Positions 1 through 10,500 of a stretch of DNA of 64,000 nucleotides are shown here, in pieces. The stretch is from the NCBI RefSeq assembly GCF_027271155.1, contig NZ_CP114542.1:620001-684000 (forward strand), given 5' to 3'. The position numbers and the translations under genes are program-made. This stretch comes from Brevundimonas subvibrioides. Lineage in GTDB: Bacteria > Pseudomonadota > Alphaproteobacteria > Caulobacterales > Caulobacteraceae. The notes under the pieces are model-generated. The model was not told the DNA's origin, searched no databases, and saw only the letters and a program-made list of their open reading frames with translations. Numbering within the stretch: position 1 is the stretch's first letter; each line of letters begins with the position of its first letter.

Positions 1-1
1 C

Positions 2-781
2 CTGAAGGGTCGAAACATCTCCATCCGCGCCATTGTCTACGACATCCTTGCGTGGACACAGCCGGATGCACTCAACATTACGACCGTCGGGCCGTTCAAC
101 GATTATCTCGAGTTCCTGAAGGTGACGGACGCCCGCTGCCACATCTCCAGCGCGGTGCGGGATGCCTATACGCAGAGGGTCCTGCGACGCCCGGGCACGC
201 CGGATACCGTCATCGTGCTCGGGGCCGATGCGCTCGGCCGCAGATCTGCCGACCTGCCGGTCCTCCCACAGCTGCTGTGCCCCGGGGCCCTGGACGGCCG
301 CAAGGGACAGGACCGGATCTTCGCCGCCTATATGGCGATATCCGAAGACGCCCGGCTGCCGCTCATCATCGCCGGCCGCGTCCCTCCGGAGCCGCGCGAG
401 TCCATCCGCCGCATCCTGGACTCGTCCTGCCCCACCGTATCGGTCATCGACGATCCCGACGACGCCCGCCTGTCACGGCTGATCGCATCCTCGCAGGGCT
501 GCCTGTTTCCCAGCCAGTTCGAGGGGTTCGGCCTGCCGGCGCTGGAGAGCCTGTATCTGGGAACGCCGGTCGTCATCGACGCGAACCTGCCGGCCGTCTC
601 CGGTCTGCCGGCTGCGGGCCAGATCCGACTGGAACGTCAGACCCACGACGACCTGGTACGGGCACTGCTGCAGATCAGCGATCCCGCATCGGCCAAAGTC
701 TTGCGTCAGGCCGCCGCAACGCTGCAACTGCCCACCTGGGACGACTATGCCAGCCAGGTCGCCGTCTGGGCCAGCCAATGA
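2..781 (+). CDS. Glycosyltransferase family 4, C-terminal part (5' end outside window)
   Basis: The reading frame is open from the first bases of the window, so the N-terminal acceptor domain is missing. About 259 residues remain, forming the nucleotide-sugar-binding Rossmann half of a GT-B enzyme. The signature is PSQFEGFGLPALESLYLGTP (around window codons 168-187), the usual GT4 E-x7-E motif that contacts the donor sugar phosphate. The family transfers a sugar from a nucleotide donor to a growing glycan on the cytoplasmic face of the membrane. The gene is followed after about 37 bp by a DUF4214 gene on the same strand, and capsule genes lie beyond on the other strand, so a role in surface polysaccharide assembly is inferred. 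Donor and acceptor cannot be read from the sequence. Confidence 0.85.
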   Translation: MKGRNISIRAIVYDILAWTQPDALNITTVGPFNDYLEFLKVTDARCHISSAVRDAYTQRVLRRPGTPDTVIVLGADALGRRSADLPVLPQLLCPGALDGRKGQDRIFAAYMAISEDARLPLIIAGRVPPEPRESIRRILDSSCPTVSVIDDPDDARLSRLIASSQGCLFPSQFEGFGLPALESLYLGTPVVIDANLPAVSGLPAAGQIRLERQTHDDLVRALLQISDPASAKVLRQAAATLQLPTWDDYASQVAVWASQ

Positions 782-818
782 CAGGCCGGGCCCAGACCAC
801 ACCTTCGGGGGACGTACA

Positions 819-1532
819 ATGCTGAAGAAGCGCATCAAGAGGGCTCTGCGAGCCATCGGCCTGTTGAAGCCGCACCAGGGGGCGACGCCCGGAAAACGCG
901 GTCGACCGAACCAGATGCAGGCGCAGTCCATCGTGGGCCAGCTCTATCAGGTCGTGCTCAAACGTGACCCGGGAACGGCGGAGCGGGACGGCTACGCCCG
1001 CGCGCTCGCATCCGGCGAATTGTCGGTCCCGCAGGTCGTCGAAGCGCTGATTGGGTCAGGCGAGTTCGGCAGCGCCTTCACCCGGCATGCGAATGTGGCC
1101 GAAGCCCTGGCCGCGGCGGTGCTCGGCACCCTCGCGCGGGTGACGGATGACGCAGCCATCCTGACCTATTCATCCGGGCTCATGGGCTCGATGCCGCTCA
1201 CCGACTTTTTGCGCGAGATTTGCGAGTCGCCGGATTTCCGCTCGACCTGGGGCGTCGGGGGGGCGGCGAGCGGCGGTGCGAGGGCCGTGACGTCAAAAGG
1301 GTTGGCATCCAGCGCGACGGTGACCGTGCCGGGCGGACTGGGCGAAATGGTGGAAGGTCTCATTGCTGCGCGGATGATCGGCCAGGGGACGGTCCTGGGC
1401 TTGCCGCCGATCCGCGATTTCGACCGTCCTCCGATCCCGCTCGGTCATCTGGTGGCGCTTATCCGCACGCTCGACATGCTGGGAGATGGAGAGGCGGCCA
1501 GACCCGCGTCTGGTGTGTCTCAGCCCGCGTGA
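819..1532 (+). CDS. DUF4214 domain-containing protein
   Basis: A protein of 237 residues. I chose the ATG at 819 because a GGGGGA ribosome-binding site lies about 7 bp upstream; earlier starts in the frame overlap the glycosyltransferase. The N-terminus is basic (MLKKRIKRAL), with no clear signal peptide. Residues about 35-120 (SIVGQLYQVVLKRDPGTAER onward, then SELSV-like and SGEF-like stretches) match the DUF4214 pattern, a helical domain related to phycobilisome-linker folds and often found in RTX or S-layer-type surface proteins and beside glycosyltransferases. The rest is not recognised. It overlaps the convergent epimerase gene by 13 bp. Its position suggests a link with glycan assembly or surface-layer attachment, which is inference. 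Confidence 0.6.
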   Translation: MLKKRIKRALRAIGLLKPHQGATPGKRGRPNQMQAQSIVGQLYQVVLKRDPGTAERDGYARALASGELSVPQVVEALIGSGEFGSAFTRHANVAEALAAAVLGTLARVTDDAAILTYSSGLMGSMPLTDFLREICESPDFRSTWGVGGAASGGARAVTSKGLASSATVTVPGGLGEMVEGLIAARMIGQGTVLGLPPIRDFDRPPIPLGHLVALIRTLDMLGDGEAARPASGVSQPA

Positions 1533-2482
1533 TGCCGGTCGCGCGCGTGCTGAAGCACGTCGCTCAGCATCGTGTCCATCGACCGCGTCGGTGCCCATCC
1601 GGTGAGGCTTCGCAGCCTTGCCGAGCTGATGCTGGCCACCGGAATGTCGGCGCTTCGGAACCGGTCCGGATCCACAACGACGCGCGCCTTGCTGCCTGCC
1701 AGTTCGATCATCCGGTCCAGTAACACGCCGACGCTTCGCGATTCGCCCGAGCAGACATTCAGGGTGGTCCGGTTGCCGAAGTGCGCCAGCTCGCTCAGCA
1801 CGGCGACATAGGCATCGACGACGTCGTCGACGTGGAGAAAATCCCGGCGAGCCTCCAGGTTTCCCACGCGAATTTCATCCTGGCCCGACATGATCTGTTC
1901 GGCGAAGGATGGCAGTGCGAACTTGACCTCCTGGCCCGCACCGCTGTGGTTGGAGGGTCGGCATACGATCAGCTGCGACGTGGCTGGAAGAACGTCGTTG
2001 AACATCGCTTCGGCCGCCAGTTTGGAGCGGGAATAGGCCGACTGCGGCTGGCAGGGCGTATCCTCGGTGACCGTGCCCTGGTTGAACGCCAGGCCATAGA
2101 CTTCGGACGAACTGACATACAGGGTCTTGGCGTCCGGTACGTATCGGCCGATCGCGCGGGCCAGGTTCAGGCTCCCGGACAGATTGGTGCCCCAGGTCGC
2201 TCCAGCCGCGCCTACGGCCGATGACTGTGCGGCCAGGTGGACGATCAGGTCCGGGCGCGCTGCCGCGACGACGCCGTCGACGGAGGCGCCGTGTTCGAGA
2301 TCGAAGGCGAGGAAGTCACAATCCGGAACGATCACATTCGACCGCCCGACCACCACCACCCGCGAGGTCGGCGGGAGGGCCTCGCGAAGACGCCGGACCA
2401 TCTTGCGCCCGACGAAGCCCGCACCGCCCGTGATCAGAACGGCACCGAAATTCAGGACAGGAGACACAGGATTTTCAGGCAT
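1520..2482 (-). CDS. NAD(P)-dependent SDR, probable GDP-4-keto-6-deoxy-mannose reductase
   Basis: A 320-residue extended short-chain dehydrogenase/reductase. The N-terminal nucleotide-binding loop is GGAGFVG (about residues 19-25), and the active site is a Ser in SSSEVYG followed by YSRSK (Tyr and Lys). The stretch CRPSNHSGAGQ is typical of the GDP-4-keto-6-deoxy-D-mannose reductase (Rmd) group, which makes GDP-D-rhamnose. The gene starts 39 bp downstream of gmd on the same strand, the usual arrangement in which Gmd makes the 4-keto-6-deoxy intermediate and the second enzyme reduces it. A GDP-fucose-type or talose-type activity is possible, because these enzymes are separated by few residues. 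The product is probably a deoxyhexose donor for capsule or O-antigen. Confidence 0.7.
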   Translation of the reverse strand: MPENPVSPVLNFGAVLITGGAGFVGRKMVRRLREALPPTSRVVVVGRSNVIVPDCDFLAFDLEHGASVDGVVAAARPDLIVHLAAQSSAVGAAGATWGTNLSGSLNLARAIGRYVPDAKTLYVSSSEVYGLAFNQGTVTEDTPCQPQSAYSRSKLAAEAMFNDVLPATSQLIVCRPSNHSGAGQEVKFALPSFAEQIMSGQDEIRVGNLEARRDFLHVDDVVDAYVAVLSELAHFGNRTTLNVCSGESRSVGVLLDRMIELAGSKARVVVDPDRFRSADIPVASISSARLRSLTGWAPTRSMDTMLSDVLQHARDRHHAG

Positions 2483-2521
2483 CGGGGAGCAAGCTGCGGT
2501 CCGTCATTTCGTTGCCGGGAA

Positions 2522-3750
<1,229 letters not shown>

Positions 3751-3858
3751 TAGGGTAACTCAGTCCGCCTAGGCAAGGATTTCTGTCATCCTGCATGGTG
3801 CCCTGGACAGGCGTGTTCGGGGTCGCACCCGGCCCGGACCACTTCAGGCGATCAGGTC

Positions 3859-4686
3859 TCAGGCCGTGCGTGACACCTTGATCGATCGTATCCGCAGACT
3901 GCCGTCGAACATGGAACGGTCCAGCCAGATGCGAAGCTCCGTCGTGGTCGGCTTGTCCCATGCCTTGGCCAGGGTGACAGAATAGACGCCGGCCGCCGAC
4001 AGCCGTTGGGACGTCTCGACGATGTCGGTCCCGTCGCCCCAGTCGAATCGCAACTGGGTGAATGCCCGGTCCATCGAGAGTTCGAACACGATCTCCGCGG
4101 TCCACGTGCCCGAACTCAACAACAGATAGGGGCCGTGCTGAATCAGACGGCGCTTGCCCGTCAGGTCTGTGAAGCCGGGTTCGTGTCCGCCTTCCCAGTG
4201 AAACAGTTCGATCGGCCATGTGGCTGTCGCACCGATCGGAGGCGGCAGGCTGGCGTAAATGGCCAGGGGCTCGCCCACGGCGGTCGGCGACAAGGCCGCG
4301 GCCTCGCCACGACGGACCTCGCCCAGGCCCGGAAAGGTCAGGGCCCCCGACTCTGCGTTCAGGGGAATGGCGCGGGTCGCCGCCTCGGCCGCCTGCGCGA
4401 ACCACCATGCGACGGAGTTTAGGGCGGTCTTTCGGTCCAGGTGGTGAAGCTGGATCAGGGTATCGACTGCGCCTTGGGGAGACCCCGCGAGAATGAAGGC
4501 TGTCGAGGCGTCGGCTGGAATGAGGCCGGCATCGACGCCCTGTATCAGGGCATGGACCCCGTCGCGAAACGCCGGGACATCTTCCGCCGTCAGCGAAAAG
4601 ACGTCCCATCCCGCGCGCGCGGCGTTTTCCACCAGCGCAATCTGCCACGCCGACTGGGTCGGCGACGGCAGGTGGACGACGTACAT
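3859..4686 (-). CDS. Unrecognised capsule-cluster protein with a C-terminal beta-rich domain
   Basis: A 275-residue protein translated from ATG 4686, 14 bp after the kpsT stop, so it is probably the last gene of the kpsM-kpsE-kpsT operon. I do not recognise a named family. The N-terminal half (MYVVHLPSPTQSAWQ onward) looks alpha/beta and contains DASTAFILAGSP. The C-terminal half has alternating hydrophobic strands with QHGPYLLLSSGTW, then FDWGDGTDIVE and VTLAKAWD, resembling a carbohydrate-binding-type beta-sandwich seen beside glycosyltransferases. No signal peptide or membrane segment is visible, so a cytoplasmic role in polysaccharide synthesis or modification is inferred. Gene and reading frame are well supported by operon position; function is open. 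Confidence 0.7.
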   Translation of the reverse strand: MYVVHLPSPTQSAWQIALVENAARAGWDVFSLTAEDVPAFRDGVHALIQGVDAGLIPADASTAFILAGSPQGAVDTLIQLHHLDRKTALNSVAWWFAQAAEAATRAIPLNAESGALTFPGLGEVRRGEAAALSPTAVGEPLAIYASLPPPIGATATWPIELFHWEGGHEPGFTDLTGKRRLIQHGPYLLLSSGTWTAEIVFELSMDRAFTQLRFDWGDGTDIVETSQRLSAAGVYSVTLAKAWDKPTTTELRIWLDRSMFDGSLRIRSIKVSRTA

Positions 4687-4700
4687 CCGGATGGCCGCGG

Positions 4701-5372
4701 TCAAGCCGCCCTCAGCCAGGTGTAGATATCGATGGCTTCCTCGATGTCGTTGAACAATTTGGCGCGCCCGCTCTCGATGATCAGGGCGCGGTCGCAGTGC
4801 TGCGAGATCAGATGCGTATCGTGTGACGCCATCATATAGGCCCGGTCCGCCCGGTGCTGGAACAGCTCTTCCTGGCACTTCTGCTGAAAGCGGGCGTCGC
4901 CCACGGCGACCAGTTCGTCGATCAGATAGCAGTCGAACTCGATCGCCAGAGACAAACCGAATGCCAGCCTGGCGCGCATACCCGACGAATAGTGCTTCAC
5001 CGGCATTTTGAGCGCCGGGCCGAGCTCGGCGAAATCGTCCACGCGAAGAAGCATCTCGTCAAAGTCGCGGCGATAGACGCGCGACAGGAACTTCATGTTG
5101 TCGATGCCTGTCAGACTGCCCTGAAACGCGCCCCCGAAGCCGATCGGCCAGGAGGAGGTCATGCTCCATTTGATCTTCCCTTCGGTCGCCGGCAACACGC
5201 CGCCCAGCATCTTGATCAGCGTGGACTTGCCCTGGCCGTTGCGACCGAGGATTGCGAGCCGGCCATCGCGAGGCAGTTCGAAGTTCAGGCCGGAGAAAAG
5301 GGGTCGCTTGGCCGTCCGGTAAGTCTTGCTGACACCCTCGACGTGGAGACCGATGACTTCGGCGTCCGCCAT
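4701..5372 (-). CDS. kpsT: Capsular polysaccharide ABC transporter, ATP-binding protein
   Basis: A 223-residue ATPase of the KpsT/CtrD/Wzt type that drives export of capsular polysaccharide across the inner membrane. Walker A is GRNGQGKST (about residues 43-51), the ABC signature is HYSSGMRARLAFGLSLA, and Walker B runs into CYLIDE with a D-loop GDARF, as in KpsT. The switch His is in MASHD. The length is normal for KpsT; the C-terminal carbohydrate-binding extension of O-antigen Wzt proteins is absent. Its ATG overlaps the stop of the upstream kpsE-like gene by one base (TGATG), indicating translational coupling. It partners KpsM and KpsE from the same operon. Confidence 0.92.
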   Translation of the reverse strand: MADAEVIGLHVEGVSKTYRTAKRPLFSGLNFELPRDGRLAILGRNGQGKSTLIKMLGGVLPATEGKIKWSMTSSWPIGFGGAFQGSLTGIDNMKFLSRVYRRDFDEMLLRVDDFAELGPALKMPVKHYSSGMRARLAFGLSLAIEFDCYLIDELVAVGDARFQQKCQEELFQHRADRAYMMASHDTHLISQHCDRALIIESGRAKLFNDIEEAIDIYTWLRAA

Positions 5373-6535
5373 CAGTCCTGACCGTGTTCGCGAACGCCGG
5401 CCCAGATCAACCAGCCGACGCCGTACATCATAAGAGTGGTCAGCAGGACGGCCAGGACCGCCAGAAGCCGTTTCGGTTCTTCGGCGCGATCAGGCAGGTT
5501 GGGGCTTACTACGCGGTCGAGGTAAAGCCGCTGCCGGCGTACCTCCTGCTCGGCGCTGAGCAGGGCGCTGGTCGCCTGCGTCAGTTCCCGATCCGCCAGT
5601 TCGCGCGCCAGGACGAGGTCCTCATAGGTCCCCACCTGGGTCGCGAGCGAGCCGGTGGTGCCGGCGATCTTGGCCCGCTCGGCCGCCACCTGTCGCTGAT
5701 AGGCTGCGATCCGGCTGTCGACCGCTGCGAGCTGAGGGCTTTGCGGTGCCTGGCTCGCAATCTGCGAACGCTCGGCCTGCAGATTGGCGAGGGTTTCAAG
5801 CAGGGCCACGATAAGGGACGAACTCTCGGTCGCCGCCCGGGTGGGATCGATGTACTGCCGGTTGTTTCTGAAGGCCGCCAGCGCCTGCTGCGCCTCGGAC
5901 AGATGCTCCCTGGCCTGGCTCTGGGCGCGCAGGGCGTCGGTCACCGCATCGGTCGATGACCGCTCGTTGAGCCGGTTGACCAGGCGTTCTCCGCCCTGCA
6001 GCAGCGCTTCGGTCATGCGCTGTGCGTCCTGCGGGCTGAAGGCCTCCACGGTCAGGGTGCTGATGCCGGTCTGGGAATCGTATCCGACGGTCACGAAACG
6101 CTGAAACGCCTTGTAGAGCCCCTCGTCCGACCGGTCTTCCCACGGCCGCGGATAGCGCGAAAAGATGTCCGCCTCGGGGGCACCGAAGATCTCCCGCGGA
6201 TTGCTGATCCGGGCGAGGTCCTTCAGACCGTCGCGCGAGTTGATGTATTCGTGCACCGTAAAGGCGTCGGTCGCCCCCGATGTGATGCCGACGCCCGACA
6301 GGGCGACGCCCAGGGCCGAGGGCTGGTTCTGTGTCGGCGCGCGCACGACGAAACGCGCTTCAGAAACGTAGCGCGGCGTTGCGATCAGGAAATAGTAGAT
6401 CGCGGCGATCAGCGTCGGCAGGACGACGACGACCAGGAAGGCCTTTGGAATCCTGTTCCACCAGCGATCGTGAACGACCGCGCTCGGCAACGCCTTGGGC
6501 AGCGGTCCGAGATAGTTCAGCTTGGTGTCACTCAT
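5372..6535 (-). CDS. kpsE: Capsule export inner-membrane protein, KpsE/CtrB type (PCP family)
   Basis: A 387-residue polysaccharide co-polymerase-like protein. A first membrane helix (about residues 32-52, AFLVVVVLPTLIAAIYYFLI) is followed by a Wzz-like stretch RYVSEARFVVRAPT, a long periplasmic region rich in Ala, Gln, Arg and Glu that should form coiled coil (about residues 180-340), and a second membrane helix near the C-terminus (LLAVLAVLLTTLMMYGVGWL). This matches KpsE, which bridges the inner-membrane ABC transporter and the outer-membrane channel. The outer-membrane partner (KpsD/Wza) is not in the window. The gene lies 45 bp after kpsM and overlaps kpsT, so the three are one operon. 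Confidence 0.88.
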   Translation of the reverse strand: MSDTKLNYLGPLPKALPSAVVHDRWWNRIPKAFLVVVVLPTLIAAIYYFLIATPRYVSEARFVVRAPTQNQPSALGVALSGVGITSGATDAFTVHEYINSRDGLKDLARISNPREIFGAPEADIFSRYPRPWEDRSDEGLYKAFQRFVTVGYDSQTGISTLTVEAFSPQDAQRMTEALLQGGERLVNRLNERSSTDAVTDALRAQSQAREHLSEAQQALAAFRNNRQYIDPTRAATESSSLIVALLETLANLQAERSQIASQAPQSPQLAAVDSRIAAYQRQVAAERAKIAGTTGSLATQVGTYEDLVLARELADRELTQATSALLSAEQEVRRQRLYLDRVVSPNLPDRAEEPKRLLAVLAVLLTTLMMYGVGWLIWAGVREHGQD

Positions 6536-6580
6536 CGATGGGCTTTCGGCAAGGGTCGCGCACGGGATAGCACCCTGCGC

Positions 6581-7408
6581 CTATTCGACGTCTATTTGAT
6601 CTCTGGATGTGGCCACAAGAAGCAGGCCGACCAGATTGAGGATCATCCCGATGGTCAGAGCGTAAAACCAGTCATAGTGGGTCTCGACGAAAGGACCAAA
6701 CACGCCTGCCCTCAGCATTTCCACCGCATGCGGGAAGGGGAGGTAGAGGATGATTTCCTGGGCCCTCGGCGGCAGCCAGGACACCATGAAGAAGGCCCCG
6801 GACAGGGGAATGAGGACATACGTCAACAGCCCCACGATCCGCTCCACGGGTTCGAAACGGATCGCCAGCCCCGTCATCAGCAGGGCCAGGCCCACGGACA
6901 CCCAGGCCATCATGAGCCAGCCGCAATAGGCCAGAAGCAGATTGGCGGGCACCTCGATCAGGCCCAGGGCATAGAGGGCGAAATAGACCAGGACGAAGGT
7001 CGCGGTGGTCCCGCCCAGCTCGAGCAGATTGCGCGAGATCAGGATGTGCAGAGGTTTCACCTGGCGATGGTGCATCAGGCCGACGTTCGCCTGGATCGCC
7101 GTGAAGCTGTAGGAGATCATGTGTCGAAGCAGGATGATGCACATATAGCCTGTGAGCGAGAACGCCTGAAGCCGGATGCCGTGCTCGAACGGCGGCTTGG
7201 TCAGGCTCCACAGAACCAGGACGCCGACGCAGAACGACATCGGTTCCAGCACGATCCAGGCGAACCCCAGGCCGTCGCGGCCATAGCGCGTCGTCATTTC
7301 ACGGATCATCAGCGCGGAAATGATCCGAGTCTGTCGGGCCAGCCAGTTTTCGGGCTTCTGAGGCCTCGCAGGCGTCGAAGGCGCGTCACCTGCTTGCGTC
7401 GTCACCAT
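6581..7408 (-). CDS. kpsM: Capsular polysaccharide ABC transporter permease
   Basis: A 275-residue ABC-2-type membrane protein with about six hydrophobic segments. It is homologous in layout to KpsM/CtrC: a cytoplasmic N-terminus (LARQTRIISALMIREMTTRYG), then membrane spans with FAWIVLEPMSFCVGVLVLW, an amphipathic re-entrant part, and the C-terminal ASGVFGPFVETHYDW-like segment. It forms the channel for the lipid-linked capsule chain, powered by KpsT. It is the first gene of the kpsM-E-T operon, preceded by about 128 bp that separate it from the upstream RTX gene. I did not identify a promoter there. Confidence 0.9.
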   Translation of the reverse strand: MVTTQAGDAPSTPARPQKPENWLARQTRIISALMIREMTTRYGRDGLGFAWIVLEPMSFCVGVLVLWSLTKPPFEHGIRLQAFSLTGYMCIILLRHMISYSFTAIQANVGLMHHRQVKPLHILISRNLLELGGTTATFVLVYFALYALGLIEVPANLLLAYCGWLMMAWVSVGLALLMTGLAIRFEPVERIVGLLTYVLIPLSGAFFMVSWLPPRAQEIILYLPFPHAVEMLRAGVFGPFVETHYDWFYALTIGMILNLVGLLLVATSRDQIDVE

Positions 7409-7536
7409 GGATCAATCCAAGTCGTTCCACTGGTCGCCAGCGGCGGGGGGAACATAGCTTCCGCGTCCGTATTGGCAAGCCAATCCACGCCGATCCGGTC
7501 GGTCGACAGGACCGACGCTGGCCGCAGGCGACGGCC

Positions 7537-10500
7537 CTAGATCCAGTGATCCTGGATATGGGTCGGCATCCAGGGCAGGGCTGCGTCGTGGGGGAGGGTG
7601 GGGCCATCGTGCCAGACCGCCGTCGGGTCCCAGATGTGCAAGCCCGCGACCTTGGGCGAGGTGTCGTCGAGCGGTTCGACCGGGCTGGTCGCGGGCGCGC
7701 CGTAGAAGGCGAAATTGGCTGCGGTCAGCTGGCCCAGCTGAACGTTATCGAGGGTCAGGCTGGTCGAGGCACTCAGCGTAATGACCACATTGGCCCCGAC
7801 CTGGGTCGCGCGTGCCTGGACGGCGGCGAAATTGGCATAGATCGACGCATCCAGCACGATGACCTCGCCGGCGGTCTGGAAGTCCGTGATCCGGTCGTGG
7901 CCGGCGGCTGCGCCCAGATGCCAGAAGGTGTCGGCCCCCGCTCCGCCGACCAGGACGTCATTGCCGCCGTTGCCGTTCAGCACATTGGCACCGGCATTGC
8001 CGATCAGGGTGTTGTCACCGGCATTGCCCAGACCGATCCGCGCCGATCCGACGAGGGCCAGCGTCTCGACATTCGCTGTCAGCCCATAGGCGTCCAGATA
8101 GCTGAAGACCGTATCGCCGCCTTCGCCCGCATTTTCGATCACTGCGTCACCGGCCTCGGTCACTTCATAGACGTCGTTTCCGGCCCCGCCGATCAGGGTA
8201 TCGTTGCCGGTCCCGCCGATCAGAGTGTTGTCCAGGGCATTGCCCACCAGGGTGTTGTCCAGGCCGTTGCCGATCCCCGCCCGCGCCGATCCGACCAGGG
8301 CCAGAAGCTCCACGTTGTTGGCCAGGGCGTAGCTGTCGAGGTAGGAATAGGCGGAGTCGAACCCCTCGCCGACGTTCTCGATCAGAATGTCGCCCGCCTC
8401 GGTTACCTCATAGGCGTCGTTGCCGGCCCCGCCGATCATCGTATCGACGCCGCTGCCGCCGATCAGGGTGTTGTTCCCGGTCGTGCCGATCAGGGTGTTG
8501 TTCCCGGCGTTGCCGATCCCGAGCCGCGCCGCCCCCACCAGGGCCAGGGTCTCGACATTGGCCGTCAGGGTGTAGCTGTCGAGGTAGGAAAACACCGTGT
8601 CGGTGCCTTCGCCTGCGTTCTCGACCACCCCGTCTCCGGCCTCGGTCACCTCATAGACGTCGTTGCCGACGCCGCCGATCATCGTGTCGGCCCCGCCGCC
8701 GCCGATCAGGGTGTTGCCCAGCGCATTGCCCACCAGGGTGTTGTCCAGGGCGTTGCCGAAGCCGACCTGCGCGCCACCGACCAGGGCCAGAACCTCCACA
8801 TTGGCCGCCAGGGTGTAGCGATCGACATAGGTGAAGACGACGTCCGTTCCCTCGTCGAGCGCCTCAACCACGACATCGTAGGCTTCCGTCACCTCGTAGG
8901 CATCGTTACCGGTCCCGCCGATCATGGTGTCGTAGTCGCCACCGCCGATCAGGATGTCGTCGCCTTCGTCCCCGTACAGGGTGTCGGTGAAGCCCAGCCC
9001 GTAGATCGTGTCGTTGCCGTCATAGCCGTGAATGACGTTCGCGCCGTTGTCGCCATAGAGGGTCTCGTCCGGGCTGCCGGTGATCGACACGGTGAGGTCC
9101 GAGAACTGCAGCCTCTCCATCCCGCGCAGGGTGTCGGTGCCGTCGGGCCCGCTGACCGTGGTGACCCCACCCGACGTCGTCACCGTATAGGCGGAGCGGG
9201 CCCCGGCGTAGACCGCCGTATCGATGCCGTCGCCGCCCTCCAGCGTGTCGTTCCCTGCGCCGCCGATGAGGAAGTCGTCGCCTGCCAGCCCTGCCAGCCG
9301 GTCGCCGTTCGCACCGCCCTCCAGTCGGTTGGCCCCGGCGTCGCCCTCGATGTCGTCGGCACCGGCGGTGCCGGTCACGTTCTCGACGGAGACCAATGTG
9401 TCGGTTTCAGTCTGGACAGACCCCAGCACGCCGGAATGGCGATAGGCCGCGGTGCCGTCGACCAGACGCACGACGACGCTGGCATTGCGGTCTTCCTCAT
9501 ATCCGGCGCGGAAGGTGTCTATGCCGGCCCCGCCGTTCAGAACATCATTCTCGTAGGTCGGGTTGAAAATGCCTGGCGTGCCGATACCGCCGAACAATAT
9601 GTCGTCGCCATCTCCGCCGACCAGCAGGTCCGCGCCCGCTCCGCCGTCGAGGAAGTCGTCGCCGCCCAGACCCAGAAGGGTGTCTCCCCCACCCAGGCCA
9701 TAGAGCGTATCGGACTCGGCTGTACCGGTCAGGGTCTCGGCCGAGCCGGTCCCGGTCAGGATGGTAGACAGCACGACGACCTGATCCGCGAACTGCAGGC
9801 GCTCTACGCCCGTCAGCGTGTCGACCCCGTCCGGGCCGGTCACTGTCGTCCGTCCCTGAACGGTGGCAATCGTATAGGCCGACCGGGCTCCCGCGAAAAC
9901 GGCCACATCGAGTCCGTCCCCGCCGTCCAGGCTGTCGTCGCCTCCGCCGCCGTTCAGGGTGTCGTCACCTCCGCCCCCGGCCAGGGCATTGCCCAGGCCA
10001 TTGCCGATGATGACGTTCGCCTGGCTGTTTCCCGTACCGGCGCGCGCGGCTCCGGTCAGCGTCAGGTTTTCGACATTGGCGGCAAGCGCATAGCTGTCGA
10101 TCCCGCTGACGACCGTGTCGACGCCGTCCCCGTTGCGCTCGTCGACCGCGTCCCCGACATTGTCGACGACATAGGTGTCGTCGCCCGCGCCCCCGGTCAG
10201 GGCATCGGCCCCGGCTCCGCCGTCGAGGACGTTGCTGCCGTCGTTGCCGTAGATCAGGTTGTTCAGACCGTTGCCGATCGCCTCGCGCGCCGGACCCACC
10301 AGCACCAGGTGCTCGACGTTCGTTGCCAGCGTATAGCTGTCCAGATAGCTGTAGACGATGTCCGTGCCCTCGCCGGAGCCCTCGATCACCTGATCGCCGA
10401 CATCGGTGACTTCATAGGTGTCGTCGCCGACGCCTCCGGTCATCAGGTCCAACCCGGTGCCGCCGATCAGCCGATCGTTCCCCGCACCGCCCAGCAGGAC

